DNA from: Proteiniclasticum ruminis
GTDB lineage: Bacteria; Bacillota; Clostridia; Clostridiales; Clostridiaceae
DNA length: 64,000 nt
Direction of reading: 5' to 3'
Assembly: GCF_900115135.1 (NCBI RefSeq)
Contig: NZ_FOVK01000004.1
Location: 155,949-219,948 of the forward strand
The notes below the pieces were generated by a model. It saw nothing but the letters and a program-made list of their open reading frames with translations. It did not search any database and had not been told where the DNA came from. This document shows, one piece after another, positions 43,614-53,251 of the stretch. A program made the translations under genes and the position numbers. Each line of letters begins with the position of its first letter. Position 1 is the first letter of the stretch.

Positions 43614-45143
43614 TTAGAACAGTATGGCAAAGAGGCGTAAAAGAGCATCAAAGGTTCTGGCAAAGAGCGTTTCCTTCAGATCCTCTTTTCTGATCTCTTT
43701 ACTGACCGCAAAGGTCTCTAAGGCATCTTTCTTGAGATCCTTCAGCACCTCATGTCCATAAAGCAGCGCGCCGCATTCAAAATGCAGAAAAAGACTGCGG
43801 TAATCCATATTGATGGTACCCACAACGCCAATATCATCATCACTGACATAGCTTTTGGCGTGGATGAATCCAGGGCTGTATTCATAAATCCTTACGCCCG
43901 CCTTCAGAAGAGGCATATAGTTGGACCTGGTGATCCGAAAGACCAGTTTCTTGTCAGGGATCCCTGGGGTTACAATCCTTACATCCACACCTCGCTTTGC
44001 TGCCAGACAAAGAGCAGACTGCAGTTCATTGTCGATGATAAGGTACGGTGTAAAGATATAGACATAGTCCCTGGCCTGGGAAAGAATCTCAATATACACA
44101 TTTTCCCCCAAAGGCTCATCATCCAGGGGAGAGTCTGAGAAGGGCTGAACATAGCCTTTTGCTGTAAAGGAGGATGGTGCGTATAAAACTTCAGGAAGCG
44201 ACAGCGGGTCCACTATGTCACTTCGGAAGGCATTCCACATTTCAAGAAACATCAGGGTGAAGCTTTTCACCGCTTCTCCTCTTAGCCGGATGCCCGTATC
44301 CTTCCAGTGACCAAAACGGACCTTCTCATTGATGTACTCATCGGCCAGATTGATGCCGCCGGTAAAGGCGGTATGGCCGTCCACCACCAGAATCTTTCGG
44401 TGGTTTCTGTGGTTCATCACCACAGATAATATCGGACGGAAGCGGTTGAAGGCCATACACTTGATGCCTGCAGCCTCCATCTTTTTTATGAAATCATTTG
44501 GCAGAAGAAACATGGAGCCCACATCGTCATAGATCATGCGGACATCCACCCCTTCCTGGACTTTTCCAGATAGAACCTCCATCATACGGTTCCACATGAG
44601 GCCTTCTTCCACAATAAAGTACTCCAGATAAATGAAGTGCTTTGCCTTTTCCATGGAATGGATCATATCAGAGAACATCTCTTCCCCCACGGGATAGTAC
44701 TTCACGTCTGTCTTCTCATAGATCGGATAGTCATTTTTCTTTGCCACATACTTTGCTGTGCCATGAGCTCTGTCATCTTCCAACTTCAGCTTTTCCAAAA
44801 CCCCTTTGCTTTGCGGAAGCAGAGGATGAATGGACTCATGGGACTTGGTCAGTCTCATTCTCATGAATCCTGAGGGTCTCTTATTGCCAAAGAGAAGATA
44901 GAACAACCCACCGAATACGGGCAGAGTCATAATGAGTATGATCCATCCAATCTTATAGGAAGCATTCTCTTCCTTCATATTGAGGAACAAGACCACCAAT
45001 AGGCTGAGGGCAGAAAGCATCACACTGATCCACTGACGGTTTCCCACAAAATCCATCAGAAACAGCGTACCCCATAAAAGCTGCACCAAAATAATGAGGG
45101 CGATGAGGGTGATTCTATAGTTGATCTTCTTTAAAAGCTGCAT
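43614..45143 (-). CDS. cls: Cardiolipin synthase (phospholipase D family)
   Basis: A 509-residue membrane-bound PLD-family synthase. N-terminal two helices and PLDNc segment, then two HKD motifs: HRNHRKILVVDG (~245) and FIHAKSYVSDD (~435), which condense two phosphatidylglycerols into cardiolipin. Full length for bacterial Cls. ATG 45143 with AGGAGG at 9 nt; an upstream frame to 45197 has no Shine-Dalgarno. Confidence 0.93.
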   Translation of the reverse strand: MQLLKKINYRITLIALIILVQLLWGTLFLMDFVGNRQWISVMLSALSLLVVLFLNMKEENASYKIGWIILIMTLPVFGGLFYLLFGNKRPSGFMRMRLTKSHESIHPLLPQSKGVLEKLKLEDDRAHGTAKYVAKKNDYPIYEKTDVKYYPVGEEMFSDMIHSMEKAKHFIYLEYFIVEEGLMWNRMMEVLSGKVQEGVDVRMIYDDVGSMFLLPNDFIKKMEAAGIKCMAFNRFRPILSVVMNHRNHRKILVVDGHTAFTGGINLADEYINEKVRFGHWKDTGIRLRGEAVKSFTLMFLEMWNAFRSDIVDPLSLPEVLYAPSSFTAKGYVQPFSDSPLDDEPLGENVYIEILSQARDYVYIFTPYLIIDNELQSALCLAAKRGVDVRIVTPGIPDKKLVFRITRSNYMPLLKAGVRIYEYSPGFIHAKSYVSDDDIGVVGTINMDYRSLFLHFECGALLYGHEVLKDLKKDALETFAVSKEIRKEDLKETLFARTFDALLRLFAILF

Positions 45144-45305
45144 ATACCTCTCCTCCTTGAACTTTACTCTATACTTTTTATTTAACTGTAGCTTCAATCT
45201 TCGATTTCTGCAAGCACTTGGAAAATATCAGACTGAATTCTTCTTGTCCCTTCTTCTATTGGTTACTATGTCTTTGCCCTTGGGGAAGCGTTCTCCGGCT
45301 TAACC

Positions 45306-45340
45306 CCAAAAAAAGAAGCCCGGAACAGAAGTTCCGGACC
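45306..45340 (-). terminator. Terminator of the long sugar-acid operon
   Basis: On the minus strand CCGGAAC-TTCT-GTTCCGG followed by CTTCTTTTTTT, 30 bp after the racemase stop at 45370. Confidence 0.85.
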
Positions 45341-45369
45341 CGTCAATTATACCAGTGGGACCTGTCTTA

Positions 45370-46029
45370 TTACTCGTTCTCCAGATGCCGAAGAATCTCT
45401 TCAATGCAAAGATCTGGACTGGCCAAAACCGGGATTCTGGTGGTCTTTTCAATCTCTTCCCGAAGATGGGCCATGGAAGCCTGAGCCAGTACAATGCAGT
45501 CCACATCCTTGATGGCTTTCACTTCCTCCCGAAGAAGCTGGTCATGCATTTCGGTATTTCCTGTCTTCAGTGCTTCAAAGGCTTTTGCACAGACCTTTTG
45601 GCTCAATGCCACCTCTTTTCCCAAAAGAAGTGCCTCTCTCTCCAGTTTCCTTCTGGTCGGCAACACGGTGCTTCCTGCGGTGGCCAGAATGAGGATATTT
45701 TTCCCCATCCGCACCGCTTTTCTCCCCATGGCATCATCAATGGCAATGACCGGAACAGAGATCAGCGGACGAAGCTCCTCCACCACGGGCGTCAAGGTGG
45801 AACAGGTGACCACGATGAGGTCTGCTTTTGTGAGCTCTGCATTTTTCAGATCATGATACAGTCTGTTCTTGTTTAGAATGGTGAACTCTCCCACTTCATT
45901 GGGATGGAGCGCAAGAAAATCATCCAGCAGATTATAGATCTTCACAGGATCTTTTGCCCGGCTTCTGATCTTCTCATCAAACGTGTTCGCAACGGTCTTA
46001 ACCGTATGAACCAGTGCTATGGTCTTCAT
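45370..46029 (-). CDS. Aspartate/glutamate racemase superfamily protein
   Basis: A 219-residue Asp/Glu/hydantoin-racemase superfamily protein with the first catalytic Cys in IVVTCSTLTP (~90) and a second Cys in SPDLCIEEIL (~210). It could be a racemase, an epimerase or a decarboxylase-type member. Start ATG 46029 (AGGAG at 9 nt). It is the last gene of the long operon, after a weak attenuator-like hairpin. Confidence 0.75.
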   Translation of the reverse strand: MKTIALVHTVKTVANTFDEKIRSRAKDPVKIYNLLDDFLALHPNEVGEFTILNKNRLYHDLKNAELTKADLIVVTCSTLTPVVEELRPLISVPVIAIDDAMGRKAVRMGKNILILATAGSTVLPTRRKLEREALLLGKEVALSQKVCAKAFEALKTGNTEMHDQLLREEVKAIKDVDCIVLAQASMAHLREEIEKTTRIPVLASPDLCIEEILRHLENE

Positions 46030-46071
46030 TTTTCTTTTCTCCTTTTGCTTCATCATGTGTTTTTCACTGTG

Positions 46072-46098
46072 AAAAGGGAAGGTTTCCCTTCCCTTTTT
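46072..46098 (-). terminator. Hairpin between pdxA2 and the racemase gene
   Basis: Perfect 11-bp stem AAAAGGGAAGG-TTTC-CCTTCCCTTTT. It has a short U tail on the minus strand, so read-through to the racemase gene is probable. Confidence 0.65.
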
Positions 46099-46113
46099 CT
46101 TTTATTCTATCAT

Positions 46114-47115
46114 TTACAGAACGGAATGGACAGCCATTCTGGAAGCCATCTTCACTGCATTTTCAAAAGCAGAGGTTTTCACGATGCCTTTTCCAGCAAT
46201 GTCATAAGCCGTTCCATGGGCACAGGTGACAATCGGTGCAGGAAGTCCTCCTGCAATGGTGATGCCCTGGTCAAAACCTTTCAGTTTCAGCGCAATCTGT
46301 CCCTGATCATGGTACATGGTCACCACGCCGTCAAAATCCCCACGGAATGCCTTGATGAAGAGGATGTCTGAAGGATAGGGCCCCATGGCACGGATGCCTT
46401 GCTCATTGGCCTTTCTGATGGTCGGTTCGATGACATCAATCTCTTCTCGACCACACTTACCATGTTCCCCTCCATGAGGATTGAGCGCAGCAACGCCAAG
46501 TCTAGGGTTTTCAATCCCTGCGGCTTTCAAAGTCTCATGGGCCAGAGTCATAGCTCTGAGAATCTTATTCTCTGTGAGATTCTCACTGACCTCCTTGATC
46601 GGAATGTGACTGGTGGTTCTGGTGGTCCAAAGATTATCCACATGGTTGATTTCCCCAAATGGAGCAGTATGCTCGAATAGATGCGCCAGATAATGGTGCT
46701 CACTTTCAAAGGCACAGCCCGCCTCGATCATTGCAGACTTGTTTAAGGGACCGAAGCAGAATCCGTGTATCTCGTTTGCTTTGAAAAGATCTGTGGCCAG
46801 CTTCAGAAGATCCAGTGTGACTTTACCGTTCTCTTTCGTTAGCGTACCGTAGGCCACCGTGGAAGGATCCTGATTCTTCTGATCCAGCACAGGGATTCCA
46901 TTTTCCCAGGTCGCTTCACTGATGCTTCCGATGATCTCCATCGGTACCTTTACTCCAGATGCTTTTGCACCCATCTCCAGAATTCTGGCATCTCCCAGAA
47001 CCACAGGACGGCAGTGCTCCTCGTAAAATCCATTCGCCGCAAGTTTTGCAATAATTTCAGGACCCACTCCTGAGGCATCCCCCAGAATGAGACCGATGAT
47101 TGGTTTCATCTCCAT
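46114..47115 (-). CDS. pdxA2: PdxA2-family 4-phospho-tetronate dehydrogenase
   Basis: A 333-residue PdxA-family enzyme: GDASGVGPEIIAK at the N-terminus, ESEHHYLAHLF (zinc-site His) and GVAALNPHGGEHGKCGREE, MYHDQGQIALKLKGFDQG. PdxA acts in vitamin B6 synthesis, but PdxA2 paralogs in catabolic operons oxidise D-threonate or D-erythronate 4-phosphate to dihydroxyacetone phosphate and CO2. The catabolic context favours PdxA2. No DUF1537 kinase, the usual partner, is in this window. ATG 47115 with GGAGG. Confidence 0.85.
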   Translation of the reverse strand: MEMKPIIGLILGDASGVGPEIIAKLAANGFYEEHCRPVVLGDARILEMGAKASGVKVPMEIIGSISEATWENGIPVLDQKNQDPSTVAYGTLTKENGKVTLDLLKLATDLFKANEIHGFCFGPLNKSAMIEAGCAFESEHHYLAHLFEHTAPFGEINHVDNLWTTRTTSHIPIKEVSENLTENKILRAMTLAHETLKAAGIENPRLGVAALNPHGGEHGKCGREEIDVIEPTIRKANEQGIRAMGPYPSDILFIKAFRGDFDGVVTMYHDQGQIALKLKGFDQGITIAGGLPAPIVTCAHGTAYDIAGKGIVKTSAFENAVKMASRMAVHSVL

Positions 47116-47144
47116 ATTCGTCCTCCATTTGTTCTCATTTGTGA

Positions 47145-47170
47145 AAGGAAAGGCAGGATTTCCCTGCCTG
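47145..47170 (-). terminator. Hairpin between tctC and pdxA2
   Basis: AGGCAGG-GATTT/CCTGCCT with TTTCC after it on the minus strand. Weak attenuator; it would leave the binding protein gene more abundant than the downstream enzymes. Confidence 0.5.
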
Positions 47171-47181
47171 ATCCTGGTTTC

Positions 47182-48162
47182 TTACTTAATGTTGTTGGCC
47201 GCCATAAAGTCCTTTTCATAGGTGGTCACATAAGTGGTGGCATCTGCCGCATTTTTGTAGTCTGGAATCAGCTTGTTCTTGTCGATATAGTCGTTCTTCC
47301 ATTTGTCTGTCTCAGAAACCTTCTTCAGTGCTTCTGTCCAGTAAGCCACTGCCTCATCACTCATTTCCTTTGGAGCCGCTACGCCTCTCCACACTGGAAT
47401 TTCCACATTGTCATAGTCCCCAACTTCGCTAAGGGTTGGCGCATCTGCAAGGTTTCCTGTGTATCTTTCATTAGAAAGCGCCAGCACTGGAATGAGGGAA
47501 CCAGCTTCCACATACTGCGCCGCTGCTGCAGGCTTTGAGATGACAAATTCAACGTGTCCACCAAGAGCTGCAGTGATGGCGTCTCCTGTAGAGTCATGGG
47601 TAATGAACTTCATATTGTCTTTGGAAACCCCAATCTCTTCTACCATGGCTTCGTAGGTCGCAATATCGTCTCCTTTGGATCCGCCGATGACAACACTTTC
47701 TCCGTTCTTCGCCGCTTCGATGGCATCCTTGAAGGTTTCATACTTTGTTTCAGTGCCTTTGAAGATCAGCTGCTTGTCCACCGCCATGATGGCCAGAATT
47801 CTGAAGTTCTCGGATCGGTTCTTGGTATTGAGAACCATAGGCATTAAGTCTCCGCTGTTGAAGGTGAGCAAGGTGTCATTGGCCTTATTGCCTTTGGTGT
47901 TTGCCACTTCATTACGTCCGATTTCTCCGCCGCCGTCGGTCTTGTTGGTTACAACAAAGGTGCTGTCGACGATCTTGTCTGTAGTCATGATATCACTGAT
48001 CATTCTTGTGAAAATATCACTTCCGCCTCCAGGTCCGCTGGTGACAATCCAGGTGACGTTGGATGCGGGTTTGTATGCTCCGCCTTCCTTCGCGCCGCAG
48101 CCTGTGAGAAGAACCGCCAGTGACATAGCCCCAACCAGTAGTGAGATGATTTTCTTTTTCAT
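47182..48162 (-). CDS. tctC: TctC-family tricarboxylate-type substrate-binding lipoprotein
   Basis: A 326-residue TctC/Bug-family periplasmic-type binding protein anchored by a lipobox (MSLAVLLTGC). The TRAP-like fold starts VTWIVTSGPGGGSDIFTRMI; HVEFVISKPAAAAQYVEAGS matches. It captures the organic acid for TctBA. The ligand cannot be read from sequence. Confidence 0.9.
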   Translation of the reverse strand: MKKKIISLLVGAMSLAVLLTGCGAKEGGAYKPASNVTWIVTSGPGGGSDIFTRMISDIMTTDKIVDSTFVVTNKTDGGGEIGRNEVANTKGNKANDTLLTFNSGDLMPMVLNTKNRSENFRILAIMAVDKQLIFKGTETKYETFKDAIEAAKNGESVVIGGSKGDDIATYEAMVEEIGVSKDNMKFITHDSTGDAITAALGGHVEFVISKPAAAAQYVEAGSLIPVLALSNERYTGNLADAPTLSEVGDYDNVEIPVWRGVAAPKEMSDEAVAYWTEALKKVSETDKWKNDYIDKNKLIPDYKNAADATTYVTTYEKDFMAANNIK

Positions 48163-48189
48163 AATGTACCCCCAATAATATATTTGAAT

Positions 48190-49713
48190 TTAATTTGGAA
48201 CACTTTGATTTTTCTTAACCCCGAATTTTGACAATATGCTTCTCAGCACAGGAACTACTATGATGGAAATAAACACAATCATCAGCACAAGAGTAATGGG
48301 TCTTGTGAAGAAGATATTGAGGCTTCCACCGGAAATGATGAAGGCTTTTCTCATGTTGGACTCCAAAAGTGGAGCCAGTACAAAGGACAGAAGCATTGGT
48401 GCCACCGGATAATCATTCTTCTGAAGGAAGTAGCTGAGAATTCCGGAAGCCAGCATCACAAACACACCATACATGGAGTAGGTGGTGCTGTATGCACCCA
48501 CAAAACACACCACCGTAATGATGGGAATCATATAGCGGGTCGGTACTGAAATGATCTTTGTTAAAAATGGAATCACCAAGATGGCGATGGTTAACGTGAT
48601 AATATTTGAGATGAACAAAGAGGCGATGAGCCCCCAGGCAAACTCCGGCTCATTCTGGAACAGCAGTGGACCTGGGTTCAGTCCCCACATCATCAGTCCT
48701 CCAAGAAGCACTGCGCCGGTTCCAGAACCTGGTATGCCAAGGGCCAGAAGTGGTGCAAAGGCACCAGCGGCCGCGGCATTGTTGGCCGCTTCACAGGCTG
48801 CAATGCCTTCCACAGCTCCTGTTCCTAAAGGCTCCTCATTCTTGAACTTTTTCTGCATGGCATAGCCCATGAAAGAACCTGTGGTGGCTCCTGCTCCTGG
48901 CAGTACCCCCACAAAGGTGCCCAAGAATCCGGATCGTAAGGCAGGTGGAAGGAGCCTTTTCACATCTCTTTTTGTCAGCATGCTGCCTTTGATCGAAAGT
49001 TTGGATTCGAATTTTTCTTCCACTTTCTTGTTTCTCTCACTCATGAGACTGATCACCTGGGAGAACCCAACGGTCCCAATGACAAAAGGCGTAAAGGGAA
49101 TACCGCCCAGAAGGTACATGTTGCCAAAATCAAATCTTGGCGCTCCAGAAAGGGTATCCATGCCGATGCTGGCAAGTAGAATTCCCAGCATGGTGATGAG
49201 TACGCCCTTGATGGGATTCTCACCCACCAGCCAGCTGATGGAGGTCATGGCAATGAGGAGGATGGCCGTCATCTCCGAAGGCCCGAACTTCAGCCCAAGA
49301 TTTGCCAGAGCGGGACCCGCAAAGGTCAGGATGATCATGCCGATGGTTCCTCCGATGAAGGAGGCCATGTTGGCCGTGAAGAGGGCCTGTCCAGGCCTCT
49401 TTTTCTTCTTGGCCATGGGATAGCCGTCCAGAGCCGTCATCACCGCTGGAGAATCTCCAGGGATGTTCAGAAGAATGGCACTGAAGCTTCCACCATACAT
49501 GTTGGAGTAGTAAAGCGCACCCAGCATGATGATGGCGGTGGTGGGATTGAATTTATAAGTCAGCGGCAGCAAAAGCGCTACCCCAGCCAGAGATCCGATC
49601 CCGGGCATGGCCCCAACGATGAGTCCAAGGATGGCACCAAGAAGTGCAGCCCCCAGATTCATTGGTGAGAACGCAACCATAAACCCATTTAGTAGCAGTT
49701 CAATATTTTCCAT
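48190..49713 (-). CDS. tctA: TctA-family large membrane subunit
   Basis: A 507-residue TctA protein with about 12 helices. The family pattern GAALLGAILGLIVGAMPGIG, SAILLNIPGDSPAVMTALDG and EGIAACEAANNAAAAGAFAP is clear. It forms the cation-driven transport channel with TctB. Gene is 12 nt downstream of tctB and 28 nt upstream of tctC. Confidence 0.93.
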   Translation of the reverse strand: MENIELLLNGFMVAFSPMNLGAALLGAILGLIVGAMPGIGSLAGVALLLPLTYKFNPTTAIIMLGALYYSNMYGGSFSAILLNIPGDSPAVMTALDGYPMAKKKKRPGQALFTANMASFIGGTIGMIILTFAGPALANLGLKFGPSEMTAILLIAMTSISWLVGENPIKGVLITMLGILLASIGMDTLSGAPRFDFGNMYLLGGIPFTPFVIGTVGFSQVISLMSERNKKVEEKFESKLSIKGSMLTKRDVKRLLPPALRSGFLGTFVGVLPGAGATTGSFMGYAMQKKFKNEEPLGTGAVEGIAACEAANNAAAAGAFAPLLALGIPGSGTGAVLLGGLMMWGLNPGPLLFQNEPEFAWGLIASLFISNIITLTIAILVIPFLTKIISVPTRYMIPIITVVCFVGAYSTTYSMYGVFVMLASGILSYFLQKNDYPVAPMLLSFVLAPLLESNMRKAFIISGGSLNIFFTRPITLVLMIVFISIIVVPVLRSILSKFGVKKNQSVPN

Positions 49714-49725
49714 GTTTTTCTCCCC

Positions 49726-50175
49726 CTATCCCACAAAATTTTCCAAGAGTCCCATAGGAAACTGGATGCCGAGCCAAGTACCGAAGACGCCCATGGTAAT
49801 GAGCATGGCAATGGCTACAATGACAGCACTCACTTTCCAGCTGATTTTTTCAAAGACTCTCAGCCACAGGAAGAGATATACAAGAATGGTCGGTACAAAT
49901 CCAATGACAAAGGTTCCGGCAAAGATGCCGATGCCTGCGTAGATGACCAAAAGCTCTTCTTTTAAGAACTTCGCTTTTGTGTCGTCTTTCAGTGTCAGGA
50001 AGAAGGTTACTACCCCCATGACCATCATCACCGCTGAGATGATGGAAGGAAAGAAACCAGGTCCTGGACCATCCACCCAAAAGCCCAGCTGACTCAGGCT
50101 CACTCCCATAAATAGAGCACCTAAGGCGATAAAGACCACGGGCAGTATTTTTTTTGTGTTTAGTCTTAACATCAC
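49726..50175 (-). CDS. tctB: TctB-family small membrane subunit
   Basis: A 149-residue TctB subunit with four helices: N-terminal MLRLNTKKILPVVFIALGAL and GPGFFPSIISAVMMVMG, which is the conserved GPGFFP motif. It couples with TctA. Gene order B-A-C is common in Gram-positives. Confidence 0.88.
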   Translation of the reverse strand: MMLRLNTKKILPVVFIALGALFMGVSLSQLGFWVDGPGPGFFPSIISAVMMVMGVVTFFLTLKDDTKAKFLKEELLVIYAGIGIFAGTFVIGFVPTILVYLFLWLRVFEKISWKVSAVIVAIAMLITMGVFGTWLGIQFPMGLLENFVG

Positions 50176-50188
50176 ATTTCCCCCAATT

Positions 50189-51316
50189 TTAAACTAAAAG
50201 TCTCATGATCTGTGAGGCAGTCTGCTGAAGATTCCGTTCTGCAGTTTCTCTGTTCATGGCTTCCTCTAGAGTAACCACTTCTGAAAGAATGGAGAAACAG
50301 GCATCCATACCCAGCTCATTGAGTTTAGCAATATCTTTTGTGACACTGCCTCCAAGGGCAATGACTCTTTTGTTGTGTCTTTTCGCAAGCTCCATGACAC
50401 CCATGGGTGCTTTCCCCATGGAGCTCTGGGCGTCGATGCGGCCCTCTCCTGTGAAGATGATGTCCGCATGCTTCACATCTTCCTCCAGCTTCACAGCCTC
50501 CAGCACAAGCTTGACCCCTTCTTTCAGCTCTGCATTGAGATAACTGAGAAGTGCAAAGCCTAAGCCTCCCGCAGCGCCAGCTCCAGAGGATGCACTGTGG
50601 TCTCTATGAAGAGCATCTCTTGTCACCTTCGAGAAGTTCAGAAGACCTTCTTCCAGGACTTTCCCTGTTTCTGCTGTAACCCCTTTTTGCGGACCGTAGA
50701 CCGCCGTGGCTCCTCGCTCACCCAGAAGTGGATTGTTCACATCACAGGCAACCTGGAACGTGCACTGAGAAATGAGCGGATGCACCTTTTCAAAGGAAAC
50801 AGAGCGGATCTTTCCTAAGGATTCCCCTGTTTTATCCACAGGGACTCCCTTTTCATCCAGAAACTCATACCCAAGGGCTGTGAGCATGCCAAGTCCTCCA
50901 TCATTGGTGGCGCTGCCCCCAATGCCCAGAAGGAAGGTTCTTGCGCCCCGCCCTGCGGCATCAAGGATCATCTCCCCGAATCCGAAGGTGCTGGCTTTTA
51001 GTGGATTCATCTCACTTTTCTTTGCCAGCATGATCCCTGAGGAAGACGCCATCTCCATGATGGCCATCTGTTTGTCCTTCAGCCAGCCATAGGTGGCTTC
51101 TACGGCTCTTCCATAAGGTCCTTCTACAGTCACTGTGATGATCTCACCGCCATAGCCTTCCACAAAAGCTTCTGTGGTTCCCTCTCCGCCATCGGCCAGA
51201 GCCTTCACGACTACTTCGCAGGAAGCGGCCTGAAGAATTCCTTTCTTCACCGCATTTCCCGCCTCCAGAGAGGTGAGGCTTCCTTTAAAGGAGTCCATTG
51301 CTACCACTACTCTCAT
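50189..51316 (-). CDS. glxK: Glycerate kinase (GarK/GlxK type)
   Basis: A 375-residue glycerate 2-kinase. Motifs: MRVVVAMDSFKGSLTSLEAG at the start, GIGGSATNDGGLGMLTALGYEF, SSGAGAAGGLGFALLSYL and EGRIDAQSSMGKAPMGVMELAK. It makes 2-phosphoglycerate from glycerate. ATG 51316 has AGGGGG at 7 nt. Placed with a 2-hydroxyacid dehydrogenase, it suggests that glycerate or hydroxypyruvate is an intermediate. Confidence 0.92.
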   Translation of the reverse strand: MRVVVAMDSFKGSLTSLEAGNAVKKGILQAASCEVVVKALADGGEGTTEAFVEGYGGEIITVTVEGPYGRAVEATYGWLKDKQMAIMEMASSSGIMLAKKSEMNPLKASTFGFGEMILDAAGRGARTFLLGIGGSATNDGGLGMLTALGYEFLDEKGVPVDKTGESLGKIRSVSFEKVHPLISQCTFQVACDVNNPLLGERGATAVYGPQKGVTAETGKVLEEGLLNFSKVTRDALHRDHSASSGAGAAGGLGFALLSYLNAELKEGVKLVLEAVKLEEDVKHADIIFTGEGRIDAQSSMGKAPMGVMELAKRHNKRVIALGGSVTKDIAKLNELGMDACFSILSEVVTLEEAMNRETAERNLQQTASQIMRLLV

Positions 51317-51354
51317 CTTGCTACCCCCTCCCGTGTTTCTTTCTGAAAACACGG

Positions 51355-52314
51355 CTAACCGTTGACAATGTTCACAGGAGCACCTTCAAGGTATGCCTTG
51401 AGGTTGCTCACCGCAATGTCCATGAGTCTCTGACGGGACTCCTTGGGCGCCCAGGCGATATGAGGTGTGAGGTACGTATTCTTTGCTGTCAGGAGCGGAT
51501 TGTCTGCGCGGATGGGTTCTGTAGAAACCACATCAAGGCCTGCGCCGCTTACTTTTCCACTGTTCAGCGCATCAGCAAGATCCTGTTCCACCACAAGAGG
51601 TCCACGGCTGGTGTTGATGATCTTCACGCCGTCTTTCATCTTAGCGATGTTCTCTTTATTGATGATGCCTTGTGTTTCAGGGAACAGCGGACAGTGAAGA
51701 GAAATCACATCAGATTCTCTAAAGAGCTCATCCAGTTCCACATATCTGCAGGAATCAGACACCAGCTCATCAAACTTATGGGCATCATAGGCCAGAACCT
51801 TCATGCCGAGAGCCTGAGCAATCCGTCCAGTGCCTTGGCCGATTCTGCCGAATCCAATGATTCCCATGGTTTTACCTGCCAGCTCAATAAGAGGTCTCTT
51901 CCAGAAGGTCCAGTCCGGATTGCTTGTCCACTCGCCGTCTTTCACAGCATCAGAATGGAGTCCGATGTGATGGCTCATCTCCAGCAGCATCGCTATGGCA
52001 AACTGGGATACAGCATCTGTACCGTAGGTAGGTATGTTGGAAACCAGCACATTCTTCTCCTTGGCATACAGCACATCGATGACATTATAGCCTGTGGCCA
52101 GAACGCCGATGAACTTCATGTTCGGGCAGGCATCGATGGTTTCCTTGGTGATGGGCGTCTTGTTGGTGTAAACCACCTCCGCATCACCAATTCTCTCTAC
52201 GATAAGTTCCTCAGGTGTTCTATCATACACAGTCAGATCTCCAAGCTTTTCAAATCCCTCCCAGGAAAGGTCTCCTGGATTTTCTGTATATCCGTCCAGT
52301 ATTACAATTTTCAT
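51355..52314 (-). CDS. D-2-hydroxyacid dehydrogenase (hydroxypyruvate reductase-like)
   Basis: A 319-residue NAD(P)-dependent D-2-hydroxyacid dehydrogenase: Rossmann motif TMGIIGFGRIGQGTGRIAQA (~150), Arg in INTSRGPLVVE, Glu in DVVSTEP and His in PHIAWAPKESR form the catalytic triad. Closest by pattern to hydroxypyruvate/glyoxylate reductases. Feeds glycerate to the kinase next door (inference). Confidence 0.88.
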   Translation of the reverse strand: MKIVILDGYTENPGDLSWEGFEKLGDLTVYDRTPEELIVERIGDAEVVYTNKTPITKETIDACPNMKFIGVLATGYNVIDVLYAKEKNVLVSNIPTYGTDAVSQFAIAMLLEMSHHIGLHSDAVKDGEWTSNPDWTFWKRPLIELAGKTMGIIGFGRIGQGTGRIAQALGMKVLAYDAHKFDELVSDSCRYVELDELFRESDVISLHCPLFPETQGIINKENIAKMKDGVKIINTSRGPLVVEQDLADALNSGKVSGAGLDVVSTEPIRADNPLLTAKNTYLTPHIAWAPKESRQRLMDIAVSNLKAYLEGAPVNIVNG

Positions 52315-52335
52315 AAGTAAGTCCTCCTTCGTTTT

Positions 52336-53232
52336 CTAGTCTTCTAGTAGTGCCCAGGCTCTGTTCAGCACGCGCTTGCTGTTTGCCATGATGATGGCAG
52401 GATCTTCATCCTTCCATGGCTTCACTTCAAAGGAAAGCACATACGGATTTTCAGCGTTGAAGAATCCTTCTTCTTTCAGCACCTTCAAAAACTCCAGAAG
52501 TTCCTCCACATCATTTGCGCTGTCCGGATATCCGAATCTTGGATGCTGGTCTCCGTAGGCTTCATAACCTTCTTTCACCACAGCATTTCCAATATGGAAA
52601 TGGGTGATATAAGGGCGTAACGTCTGAATCACAAATTTCGATGTCTCATAGGTGGTTGGGAAGTGGGACAGATCCACCATGAGTCCAAAATTGGCATGGG
52701 TGGTGCGCATGTCCGCTGCAAACTTTGCCGCATACGGTGCAGGTCCGATGAGGGCTGCCTTGTCCATGTCAAAGTCAAAGACTTCCAGGTTCACATCCAT
52801 GCCCTTCTTGGCTGCATAATCACAGACATTCCGGGTGGTTTTGAGCAGCTGGCTGTAAGCTTCTTCTTTGGTCTCCGGATTCCATTTTCCAGACAGGAAG
52901 GCGATGGCTTTTGCCCCCAGCACTTCTGCTTCATCCAGAGCTTCCATCAGCGTCTTTTCCGCTTTCAGGCGTTCTTCCTCAACAATGGCGTTGGGATTCA
53001 GCTTCGGTCCAAGAATTCTTGGCTGTGCACCATAACAGACTTTCAGGTGGGACTGCTTCAGAATCTTTACAGCCTCTTCTCTCATTTTTTCATCTGGAAA
53101 TCCTTTGATTTCTATAGCATCAAAGTAGTCATCTCTTGCGATGGTCCGGAGGGACTCCAGAAGATCCTCGTTGGGATAACTCATAAACTGGATGACACCG
53201 ACTTTAAAATATTTATGTATGGATTCTCTCAT
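52336..53232 (-). CDS. Sugar-phosphate isomerase/epimerase (AP_endonuc_2 TIM barrel)
   Basis: A 298-residue xylose-isomerase-like TIM barrel protein. Metal ligands are visible as VNLEVFDFD, GLMVDLSHFP, THFHIGN and FEVKPW. The substrate is unknown; members include hydroxypyruvate and 2-oxotetronate isomerases and 3-oxo-isoapionate decarboxylase. It is distinct from the second TIM barrel gene of the operon at 55037. Confidence 0.78.
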   Translation of the reverse strand: MRESIHKYFKVGVIQFMSYPNEDLLESLRTIARDDYFDAIEIKGFPDEKMREEAVKILKQSHLKVCYGAQPRILGPKLNPNAIVEEERLKAEKTLMEALDEAEVLGAKAIAFLSGKWNPETKEEAYSQLLKTTRNVCDYAAKKGMDVNLEVFDFDMDKAALIGPAPYAAKFAADMRTTHANFGLMVDLSHFPTTYETSKFVIQTLRPYITHFHIGNAVVKEGYEAYGDQHPRFGYPDSANDVEELLEFLKVLKEEGFFNAENPYVLSFEVKPWKDEDPAIIMANSKRVLNRAWALLED

Positions 53233-53251
53233 GTTCTTACCTCATTCTTTC

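Noticed and set aside
51298..52320. 340-aa plus-strand ORF antisense to the 2-hydroxyacid dehydrogenase
   Set aside because: A shadow frame; the minus strand encodes a complete dehydrogenase with catalytic residues.
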